The notes under the pieces: model-generated
Database searches by the model: none
Seen by the model: the letters and a program-made list of their open reading frames with translations, nothing else
What the model was told of the DNA's origin: nothing
Assembly: GCA_947359465.1 (NCBI GenBank)
Contig: OX375878.1
Coordinates: 79,959,627-80,023,626, forward strand
Direction of reading: 5' to 3'
Source: Metellina segmentata
Lineage: Eukaryota; Arthropoda; Arachnida; Araneae; Tetragnathidae
DNA: 64,000 nucleotides
Shown here: positions 12,113 to 23,600 of the stretch, in pieces
How positions within the stretch are numbered: the stretch's first letter is position 1
Layout: each line of letters starts with the position of its first letter
Position numbers and translations under genes: made by a program

Positions 12113-12281
12113 TACAAAATTTATATTTCAATGAATAAATATCATTCAAGACATGAAAATTAAATTTGTAATTTTTTTTTTGCAGTTATGTAGAGTTATT
12201 TTACTTGGGGGTTCATGGTCAGTTTTTTACTATAAGAATGGGTCCATGGACATAATACGTTTAGGAACCCCTGATCTATAT

Positions 12282-13876
12282 AATTCTATCTGTCAAGTAG
12301 TTGTCGCCAAGTGGTGAGATTGGCCAGTGCCAACTGGGGCGGTTGGCAAGTGACAAGCGCGACAACCCAGCGAAGGGTTGCCAAGATCGGGAGAGATTCT
12401 TGAGAAAAACGAGCGGGAAGAGACCTATTGATTTTTCTTCCGGATGAAGTTAATCTGCGCTACCGTCGTGATTTATCAGTCAATGATTTCTGGTCATGTA
12501 ATTTATATATTATGTATCGTGTCCCTTTTCATGTAATAAATTACCTTGGGACTAAAAACTGCTGGCTTGACTCACTATGACATTGGAAGCATCAGAAAGA
12601 ACCCATCCAACACTATCTATTATTATTAGACATCTAGATGTTTATATATTCCAAAAAAATTGTTGCGTTTTCTTTCAATATTGAAATCACGGCTTGGGTC
12701 AAACATGTATTTTTTTAAGCTTTCGAAACTTAGAGAGGTAATGCTTTAATCCACAGACGTGATAAAGAAAAAAAAATTGAATACATTTTTCTTTCAAGTA
12801 GGCTGATGAATCGAAACATATTTTTGGCAATTGGATCTCTTATGATGTAGCGTAGAAAGCTGGAATCTCAATATAAAGATATTTGATATGAGTTGATGTA
12901 AACGAAATAGATAAAAATTTTATCAGCACGCAGCGACAATATTACCATAAATTTGAGGTAGAAACACGGGCTTTTGAAGCTATGCATTTACATCCAGAGA
13001 AATAAAGCATTTTTATACTTATAATATTATCGATGCAATTAATTACCTTTGGGACATTACCTAATTACTTTATTTTCTCCACAAGCGTGATGAATTAATC
13101 TTTTCATCTTCCATTTTAGTAAAGTTAAAAAACTTAACATGAAACGACATAAATATAGCAAACAAATACCATCCTTTTTATCATTTCTAAGTAAACTTGA
13201 GTTGGTATCTTGATTTTTCAACAGCCTGATTATTACTACCTTCAACAAATGCATTATAATACTGAATGAATTTTTTGTCCACCCACAGATGTGACAAAAA
13301 TTGCTCTGGTCTCAACATTAATTAGAAGAATTATTATTTAAGCTCAACTTTTCAAAACTTCATGAATAGGTTTTTTTTTAAGTTTCCTTGATCTGATGTG
13401 TAGTTTTAAGGTTACATTTTGGTTAAAAAAATCTCAGAAACAAAAGTAAAACACAAAGTGATGACAATCCACGAACGCGAAAATAATTCGGTCTTACTTT
13501 GACACTTCTTTTTTTTCATTAGTTACATAAAGGCTTTTTAACTATCGAAAGTAACTATTTAAGAGTTACTTTTCATAAGAAAAATCAAGCACGAATTACT
13601 GACCAAAGCCAGTCAACAAAAAACCACAATCAAAACTAATCATTCTCACCGTTTGGTGTACAAATTCAAATTTTCTTTCGAGATTTATCGCCATTTGTTC
13701 CTTAATTTATAGAAATCAGTGAAGCATATTTTAAATAATGTTATGTTATGAATAAACGCCCATTGTCAATCTTTAAACTGTTTTCTTGGTCAACATATAG
13801 GAATCACATCTACGTAAAACATGGTGGACAAGAATGGCTGTTGGTAGCTATCCAGCTTTTGAACAAAGAATTTTGG
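12282..13876. other. Non-coding stretch upstream of the lectin gene
   Basis: AT-rich with no recognised gene or repeat. The last part should hold the upstream promoter of the gene that starts at 13900/13924. Confidence 0.4.
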
Positions 13877-13883
13877 TATAAAA
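13877..13883 (+). promoter_or_regulatory. Probable TATA box of the C-type lectin gene
   Basis: TATAAAA stands 23 bases before the first ATG (13900) and 47 before the second in-frame ATG (13924). TATA boxes normally lie about 25-30 bases before the transcription start, which would then fall at about 13905-13910. That favours the second ATG as the real start. Confidence 0.5.
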
Positions 13884-13899
13884 CTGAGAGCAAGAGAGC

Positions 13900-13975
13900 A
13901 TGCTGTCAAACTTCATTTACACGATGATCGGTAACTGCTTGATATTGCTTTTAATACCCATAGTGGTTTCTAAAG
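13900..13975 (+). CDS. Lectin gene exon 1: signal peptide
   Basis: It encodes MLSNFIYTMIGNCLILLLIP and a few more residues, with a hydrophobic core followed by small residues, and ends at a GTAAG donor in phase 1. Starting at 13924 gives a compact signal peptide (MIGNCLILLLIPIVVSKG) and fits the TATA box better. Starting at 13900 adds eight residues. Both ATGs have A at -3. Confidence 0.75.
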
Positions 13976-16900
13976 GTAAGCCATGAGTTTAAATACATTT
14001 ATTAGTAGATTCTAAATTAAACGTAAGCCACTCATGAAGTGGATCTAAACATTGCTTTCAAATTTCAATTTAACACAGAACAGTTTGATATTTTTGTTTC
14101 GAATTTAATATTCAGTGGTACTAAAATTTGCACTCACATAAACTTTATTCGCATTCTATATATGTTTATTTCCTTGCATAATTTAAATGAAATTACTTGA
14201 AATATAATCTGTAAAAAATGTTTTTGGAGAAAAATGTTATGTTAAAAAGACATTTCCGTCAGAAGTGTTATATGCAACTACAAAAAAATATAAATACAAT
14301 GACTCGAAAAACTAAGAATACATCCACCTTTTTTTTCATAAATTCATTTTCGAAGTAAATAATTATTTTTTACAAAGTGAAATCATTCTTGTTTTAGAAA
14401 TCTAATAAATGGTTAAATTTGTGACAATTTTACGAAAAGTTGAAATAACAATTTAAAAAAACAAAAATTAAAAATCACTTTAAACAAGTAATTGAAGATT
14501 TTACTCACAAAAATTCAAAATATGGAAACATTTTCTGTTACATCTAACCGAAAAATGATCTTTTTGAATGATTTTTGAATGATTTGTAAAATGATCTTTT
14601 GTCTCCTTAATTATCCTACCTATCCTCATTACTTGGACAATCAAGTGTTAGGTGGTCTAAATACATTTTGGAAAAGCCTGTTGAGCAAAATTCGATTAAT
14701 GTCGTCTTTTTATTATCATCGTCAACTTTTCAAACATGCACACCACAGATTTTCATTGGCATTGACGTTTGGAACTGCACATAAAATATATCTGTAGATT
14801 GCATTGTTAAAATAATCACCCTTTACCATTCGTTGTAATCTACATGTATTACTATATCGTGTTTATCAAGCAGTTTCCATGATTTTTATAAGATTAATAA
14901 TGTAAGTTGTATTTCTGCGAAGAGAACTGGAAGGGCTGTTAATATGCTTGGTAACTGTTGCTAACCGTCATTATTCAATAGCACTATTATTGAAACTGCT
15001 ACCGAAATCATCAACGCATCTCCAAGAGATAATATGAAAGTCATGTAAAAGTTTTAGTCGAACTTCATGATCAAGCAAAAGGTCAAGACATTTTTGCAAA
15101 AGCACACTTTTGACCTACAAAAATAGGGCATGGGTTTTTGTAGCTCTCTCTCTCCGCTGCATCCCTAGTGTCGTGGCAGACTAGTTGGAAGAGTAACAAA
15201 TTAACAATTGAAAGGTAACGAGTTCTAAACTAGGTCCAATCAAAGGCTAGAGCACGTTAAATTTATCGTTGACTCATATCTCATTGACGTGGTGTAGAAG
15301 TTTGATGACAGGCGTTGCCTCGTCATCTGAACGTGGTTAAAAATTACGTGGTGTTGTCCTCGGATCTTTTCCTTCGGGATCGATCCCGGGGCTCGTCTGC
15401 TGTGTTGCTCCTGTTACATCCCTTGTTCTGATAAGAAGTGCATAAAACTGAAGTATTTCCGTTTTTTTATATTACAACAGTTTGAATTCTATGAAGAATA
15501 GCTTATTTCTCATGTGCTCACTGTTGTATTCCTCAGAATGCCCAAACGGGTATTTACGTATAAAAGTTGAAGACGTTTGTATTCATCTGTCGTCGAGGGC
15601 TATCCGGTTAAGTAACAAGGAGTCCTATTGTGAAAGTGAAGCAGGTGGCGGCGTGCCTTTTGTGAGGCGCTTGACGGACGATGGTCTTGACGAACTGGGA
15701 GAAATATTATTGATGACGGTGGAAAGAATGTTTCCCCTGAAAGTGTTTGTAGGTACGTATGAAATTGTATGTTAAGTGATTCTAAATCCTAACAACAAAT
15801 ATGATGTACGATATGTGTACTTGAGATTATGATTTCTTTTTACTGTGATTTATTTATTTAGTTAATCAGCATTATCAGTCTTTTTTGTTTCTTAAATCTC
15901 TAATAGTATCATTAAATTTAAAGAAAATTGTATGAATTTCGAAATTCGACCCTTTTTAGCATCTTGTATGAGATGTATTCTCTGTCAATGCAAATATAGG
16001 TGGAGTAATAGTGTTTCTGCAGAAAATGGCCCGATCCGGTTTTTCAACGTGCGGCGCCGCTGCCGCAACGCAAGTGCGGTCTGAGATACATTAGATCTAA
16101 TGGAGCAGTGCACACATACCTCCAGCCCCGCTGGGGCGACGCACGTCCAACTTGCATGCAATTTGTACCGCATTTCCTCACGGCGCCGCACGGTCGCCGC
16201 ACATGCGTCTCCGTTCTGAAGTACCTTGTTTTCATAAATAAATGGAATATAAATAATAATTAATTAATTGTTGTATCCAGTAACGTCTATTTTGATTTAA
16301 ATATACTTTTTTTTTACACCAAGTAAGCGAAATAAACACGTTGTCTTCGATAGAATATTTATCGCAAATGGCGCGAAATGAGTATTTGCGTCATTTCACG
16401 GTTATGTGAGCATAGTTGGGCTTTCGTGCCTCAGCGGCGCCGCACGTTGAAAAATCGGAAGTGTGCACCGAGCCTTAATGTTTCCTGAATGTATTCTTAA
16501 CAGTTCGAGTATTGTTTTTTATTATGGTTTCGGATCTAGACAAAAATATCCAGAAGGTAAATATAATGTCGTGTAGACAAATCATGTCCGTAATTGACAT
16601 GACTTTAGGATCGAATACGAAGGCAGGTCAGAGGGTTTGCAATTTGCTGAAATTCTACGGTGATAGGCTAGCTTAGACCCAGTGAAACTTTGGGTTGTGC
16701 GGAGTGAGGACTGATTAAGTGATTCATTCAAAAGCTACCAAACTAAGAGCTACAACTAATATAGGACAGTAACAAATTTTTAACAGTGAATATCACAATG
16801 CACTTTAATTGTTCAAACTGTGTTGAACATTCACAAAACACAATCGTTCAAACTTCCAAAGTCTGCTTCATTCATTCCACAATCCATCAGACCAGAGTAT

Positions 16901-17583
16901 TCACTTCAAAACTATGGTTTGAGTCCTCGAAACAACCTACCTTTTACCCAAATATGATTTCCAGACCTTCATCAATAAAAATTCAAAACGATGAATTTCG
17001 AATTGATATATGACACTTGATTGGTTAACACCAATTGAATTAAACACCAAATTTTATAAAAATCGCAATAAACTGCATTTTAAGGTAACCCCGATATACA
17101 CCATGCAAGAACCTTTGGACAGCAGCAGTAAAATATTCTCAGACAGTCTGATTTTCTTCTTTACACTGATAATCTCTGTCATTAATTTTAATGTTTTCGG
17201 GTATATCTCCAGAAATAAAATTATTTCATGAAGTGTATTATCTCTTACCTAACTGTATTTGTGCAAGCATTTTATCTTCCACTAGCTGAAAAACCCGGCC
17301 CTGCTCGGGTTGAAAATATATATTTCCCTGCGTTAACTCAAATACACAAACCCTGTAGAACGTGTTTCCTGGTCCATGTCCATTTATTGCTGGAAAACAA
17401 ACTTTAGATTTTAAAATCGAGTCTTCGAGCACCACTTTTAGGACTACCTGTGTGCCAATTTTCATGGCTACAGATTGGTCTGAAGACAGGAAAGAAATAG
17501 TCAATGTTTTCAGCAGTCTTCAAAGTATAAGTGTACCAAATTTGGTGTGGATTGGTCAAACTGTGTAGATTTGTACAGAGAAT

Positions 17584-17642
<59 letters not shown>

Positions 17643-20600
17643 GTCCAGTCACATTAATGTGACCACCACCTACTTTCGACGGCAACGTGAAATAATCAAT
17701 CACAAAAGGCAGGTGATTGCACATTGCAGTGGAGTGTATATAAAGGATGTCCTAGGGTATCGGAAAGCATTTCAATCGTTGGCGTAATGCAGAAACGTAG
17801 CGATTTATCCGACGTCCAAAAGGGCATTATTGGCTTTCGGGCCAAGGGTGGAAGCATTTCGGAAACGGCTAATTTTGTGAACTGTTCGCGTGCCGCCGTG
17901 GTAAAAGTATACCGTGCATGGCAAAATGACACTATCCAAAATCAGCGGCGTGGCATATGTGATGCACCACGCGCTATAGATGACAGAGGCGAACGAAGGC
18001 TACGGAGATGCGTTTGGGCGAATAGACGTGCAACTGTTGAGCAACCAGATGAACCAAGGGGCTACAAAGAGTGTATCCTCAAAAACGGTTCAGCGAACGT
18101 TGCTGCGCATGGGCCTCCGCAGCAGACGCCTAATTAATGCACCTATGCTGACTGATGTTCATCGGCCAACTAAGGCTGGAATTTGCACGCAAGTACCGCA
18201 ACTGGACGTCCACAGAGTGGCGACAGGTGGCTTTTTCCGATGAATCACGTTTTATGCTCCATCGGACAGATGGACATTGGCGTAAACGGCGTGAAACGTC
18301 TGAAAGCAAACACCCTGCAACAATTGCCGGAAGGATCCAGGCTGGAGGAGGGAGCATTATGGTTTGGGGAACGTTTTACTGGCATTCACTGGGTGCACTC
18401 ATCATCAGAAACCTAATTGACTCTCTTCCTACACGTCTCGCAGCGGTCCTCTATGCCAAAGGTGGTTATTCTGGCGTTTGACAGGTGGTCACATTAATGT
18501 GACTGGACTGTGTATATACAGATTCTTTGGATCATATATTTTTGTTTTCTAGAATTGGATATTTTTTTGTATAAAAATTCCAATCAAATTTGTAGTTAAA
18601 GTAAAATGTAGTTTTCCATTTTGCGATGTTTGGCGTTTAATCAAATTGCTGTTGACCAATAAGCTATCATTGTTCAATTTGGAGTGCTGAAAATCGTATT
18701 TAGAAAACAAGCCAATTAACATCACGTCAGGAATATGTAATGTACACGTGTTCCACCGCAAAAACACTACCACCACCAAAATTTGGCCTGAGTGAAAAGA
18801 CTTGAAAATATTCTGTATTCGCAAACGACAGCAATTCATACAATTTCTAAAAAATAAAATGAATATTTGTATTTGTCATCACGTTCTGTTGAAAGTTAAT
18901 TGTTATCTCAAATACAGAACAATTTCATCTTGACTCAGGATCCAAACAAATAAATTAGAATTCCAATGAATTATTTTTACTTCTTGAGCCCATTTGAATC
19001 AAATTTCTTAGAATCGATTGATTTCGAAACATTTTCACGGAACAATTAGAATTTCTTTTTACTTTTTATGTTGATGGTGAAGAAGTAACTTTTTTCAAGA
19101 GTAAAATGAGAAAGACTATTATGTATTGACGAATTCCAAGCGAGTGCTGGTATTTTTATGATTCCAAACTAATCTAGTTTTAAATTTTACACGAAAAGTT
19201 ACATGACTAATGTCCATAAAAGTTGTAAATGATGATTAACGACTTGTATTTGTTCTAGTATGGAAGCTATTCATTAAAATTTCTAGATAATTTCTGTGCA
19301 ACGAGAATCTACACACGTACTGGTAACTATAAGTGTATATCAGTGTACATTACAGCTCTCTTGGTTGAAGATAATATTAATTCTATTATCCTCTCTAAAC
19401 AACGATTTTTAACCTTTTACATCTCACTACACACTAAGCTATTATAATTCTACTGCATCCCCAAATATATTTTGCAAGTATATTCCGGCACTCATAAGCA
19501 CACAAATTTATGTATGATACTTCATAATAAAAGATACTATTCCAAATTATTTATACGGGTATTATTTTGTAACACACTTATCAAAGGTTCAAAAGTAAAC
19601 AGTTGAAATGAAATAAAATCTTACACACAATTTAATCAGTTTTACCATCCGTAAAACACAAAAGTAACATTCTTTTGCCACACTAGTGTGCCGATGTACC
19701 GGTTGAAAATCGCTGTGGCGAAGTGGATCGCTGCTCTAAAATAGTTTATCACAGCAGTTGATGAGTTAAGACCTTAAAACAAAGAGCACTGATTGATCAA
19801 AATCAGAAAAAGTTAAAACTTCATGACAATCATGCCGAAATATGTATTTTGCCAATCCTATGTTTGCCTCATGATTTAATCTCTCAGTAAATGTTTTTCA
19901 GATAGTTACATAATTATATTAAAAAAGAGCAATTTTTTATTAAAATTAAAACAGGAGAGTCACCTCTAAATAAATTGCGGAAAGTTCATAAGGGATCGTG
20001 GTCTTACATTAAATTTTCCTACCAAATGTGCGTAACAAAAAAGTCAATTATTTTTTTTTAATTTATAGGGATTAAGAGGGATTCACGATTTTGTTTTAAA
20101 CTATAATTTCAATGAACATATTTCAGGTAATTGCATGTGATAAAAACAAAAGAACAACAAAAATCAAACTAGAGCCGTCACTAAATAATGGAAAGGGACA
20201 TAAAATAGTTTGTTTTACACGAACTTTCCCAACCATAGAAAGAATAGTAAAAACTCTGTATGCGGGGATTTAACCCTCCTGGTGATTGTCTCGACGAGGT
20301 ATCTCGTCATCAGTACAATTAACAAGAAGATCTTGAGCGTTATTTCGTCCTTTCTTGACAACTGACCAGATCATGATCATCATAAAAAAATCGACAACAT
20401 CTCGCTGACGAAATATCAGTCATTAGCAAACTTTTTTAGATGTTGACTGTGGTGATATCTCGTCGAAACCACTTGGAAGGTTAAAAGGTTTTTCTCTATT
20501 TGTAGGGATTAAGAGAGATTCAGCATTGCGATCAACGAAGTGGATTTTTTCGAACAACGAAGGCACAGTGGAAGAAAGTGAATACCCGCTGTGGAGCAGT

Positions 20601-23600
20601 GATCCATCCAATTTGGATTGCGGCATTGTCGTTTACAAGCAGGAATTTAAGGTGCAACCGTATTCGTGTGGTCAGCAGGCATCATATATTTGCGAAAAGA
20701 ATGATGAACGTAAGTGATTGTACATTAAAAAAATTTGAACACATTGAAACGCTAACAGTCTAATAACACATATATTGTTTTAGTACAAGTATAAGATGAT
20801 CTCTAAACGAAGCAGCGTTTCTAAATGGCGTATAAAAAGTTTAGTTCCTTTTTCTACCAGACTGATATTTTAGAGATGATATTAAAACAATAAATTAATT
20901 ATTTTTAGTTATTGTTGCTTTCCCTTTCCACCATACCACTTGTATCCACGATACTGTAACGTATTGAGAGCATCCAGAATCATTATCGAGAATCGTGGGA
21001 GCTCACAACGGGAATCGTTCCCCAAGTCCACCCCCTGGTCCGACTGCGGAAGTGACGACTGGAGGAGGCGGGCTGGTATTTTTGAAATTTTGAAGAGACA
21101 CTTTGGAACGAAGGCTGTTTCTAGCCGCAGACGATTTGAGGAACTTTTATCTTTTAGGAGGCTGTATTGTATCGGTGATGGACATCGTCTTTAAATATAA
21201 AACTGTAGCTGTACATATTCTGTAAAAACTTTAATTCTTAATGTGTGTAAGTATTTTAACCAGGAAGTGATTTTACTTTTTCGTCGATACGGTACAATAC
21301 AATATAATCCAGAAAATTGACATACATGTAACACTCTAAAAGAAAGTTAAGGAGATTATAATTTCCTGAAAAATGCAGCTATTGTGATCAAAATTATCTA
21401 AAATATATAATACGTAAGAAATATGTGGTGTCAAATCAGTATTATAAATTTAAAAGTTCCATATAATCGACTGAATGCTCATACTTTTATCTTTTCTCCA
21501 ACGGTTGCTTTTGTTTGAAGAAGCAGGTGAATTTTTAAAAATAGGAATGAATTTCTGTGTACAGGATTCCTAAAATGTTTTCGCTGTAGAGTGAAACTTT
21601 TCAAATACAATAGAATTCCTATTATGCGAACTCCAGTATTCCGGATCGCCAATTATCCGGATCGTTTTGAGAAGAAAAGAACTAAATATATCCGCATTTT
21701 AAAAGTTTCTTATCATAGAATGATAAAAACAAAGGGGACGAAGTGTCAGTTGAGGACGTAAGAAACATCATAGTGAAAATTCATGGATGTTCCGAGTGCA
21801 GTGCAGAGGACGTAGGCGAGAGATTGGTTGTGTGATTCTTCGGACCCTGGATTCCAAATTCTCAGTGATGATGAACTCGTCGATGACCCGAAAGATGATG
21901 ATATTGCTACTCAACCAGACGTGGGACCGTCAGCTAGAAAGGCGTTTGAATGCCTTGACCCAGTGCTAAAATGGATGGAGGGACAGCCTGAGTGCGACCA
22001 TCTACGACTACTCACCGTCCAGCGTATGCGAGACTGTGGCTTCACGGAAACGAGTAAAGACAGCGAAACAACTGACTTTGACTGATGTGTTCAAGCAATG
22101 ATAGATTTTAATACAGTATGCAAGCATAAAATGTAAACAAAAAGGTTATTACAATATATACTAAAGCAAAAAATTCGTTTTTTTTAGTAAGAAATAACCT
22201 ATTTTTCGTGAATTATCCAATTACCCAGATATTTGATTATCCAGATGGGGTCTGGTCCCAATTTATACGGTCCGACCAACCGGAAAAGTGGTTAAGGTGT
22301 TAGCCTCTAGATAGGAAGGTTCCTGGTTCGAATCCGGGTCCGGGCATGGATGTTTGTAAGCGTATGGTGCACAGGCGGCTGGTGCACCTTAAATCTGTCG
22401 TGGCTGAAAGTCTTCACGTTGGGTTGGTGTGGAAGTTTGGAGAGTGGAGTGCCAGCTCAGGTATTGCTTCATCTGACCGTGGTTCGAAGTAGTTACGAGG
22501 TGTTATCCTCGGATCTCTCCCTTAAGGACTGTTCCCGGACCGTCGTCAATACCCCGTTGTGTTGCTCTAGTGTGGCGTTAACTAAAAAATTACCAATTAA
22601 CATATTTACTCCGATTTTTTCGCGTTGGGTTGGTGTGCAAGTTTGGAGAGTGGGGTGTCAACTCAGGCGTTGCCTCGTCTTCTGACCGTGGTTCAAATTT
22701 ACGTGAGTGTTGTCCTCGGATTAGGGATTGATCCCGGACCGTCTACAATAGCCCGCTGTGTTGCTCAAGTACGAAGTTAATTAAAAAATTACCAATTATC
22801 CAACAGGAAAACTCGCGCGCAAGGAAAAATTTCGCTAGCCTGTGATAGAAACAACTTGTATTTTGATTCCTTCTGTCTTTAATGTAATTTTAGGCACCGT
22901 AGTTCAAAATTAAAAATAAGAATTGTGTACTATGCACCCCTTTATCAAAAACTTGAAAGAACCTTTTTTATTTGCAGCGTGTGAATTTAAAAGCTTACGT
23001 TATGTAAATTACCACCAGCGTTGTTTAGGCATCCTACCTCGAGAGGACAGCTTCATGTCGGCCGAGTCTTTTTGCGATCAGGTGGGAGGACATGTATTCC
23101 CTTACAAAGATGGAAGCCAGACCAATAGCGTGGGAGCGGTCATCTACAACTCTGTTGCACTCGATGGGGGAGTGTATGCTGGACTACAGAAGAACCCTGT
23201 ATCAGGAAAATGGGAATACGACAGCGGGTGAGTGTTCCGTGTATAAATTTTTTTGTTCTTAAATTTCTTAACATAATAGTAATTTTTAACCAAAGTCTTA
23301 CTGGAGAAACTCAACGAGCTATTGACAACGGTCCGGGATCAATCCCTTACGGGAAAGATCCGAGGACAACACCTCGTAATTTTGAACCACGGTCAGATGA
23401 CGAAGCAACACCTGAGCTGGCACCCCACTCTCCAAACTTCCACGCTAACCAAACGTGAGGACTTTCGGTCACGACAGATTTAAGGTGCACCAGCCACCTC
23501 TACATCATACGCTTACAAACAGCCATGCCCGGACCCGAATTCGAACCAGGAACCGTCCGATCTAGAGGCTAACACCTTAAACTTCTTAAGGTGTTAGCCT

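Larger units (their letters stand above)
9876..12273 (+). mobile_element. hAT element of the ZBED type, 2398 bp, inactive
   Basis: The ends read CAGTG on the left and, on the opposite strand, CAGGGGTTCC on the right. An 8-bp duplication flanks it with one mismatch: ATCTAGAT at 9868-9875 and ATCTATAT at 12274-12281. The inside carries a broken ZBED5/FAM200-like transposase on the plus strand. hAT elements give 8-bp target duplications and have short inverted repeats beginning CA(G)NG, as here. A CTA-rich microsatellite (about 11935-12110) lies between the last coding piece and the right end. The mismatch in the duplication and the many stops suggest an old insertion. Confidence 0.75.
17282..18521 (-). 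mobile_element. Helitron-like element, split by a Tc1 insertion
   Basis: On the minus strand the 3-prime end reads AACCCGAGCAGGGCCGGGTT (a hairpin), then TTTCAG and CTAG, before a T at 17281: a textbook Helitron end. The opposite end is less sure. A (TG)n(TA)n microsatellite lies near it, and a TC after A at 18520-18521 would close the element if the Tc1 copy at 17639-18512 jumped into the TA run. The 5-prime limit is inferred. Confidence 0.5.

Noticed and set aside
16786..17231. Two adjacent open frames as a possible small gene in intron 2
   Set aside because: No domain, no splice-compatible join and AT-driven composition; no support beyond length.
22275..22350. tRNA gene on the plus strand
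   Set aside because: A and B boxes are good, but the same head with the same downstream body occurs several times in the window, so it is SINE family 1.
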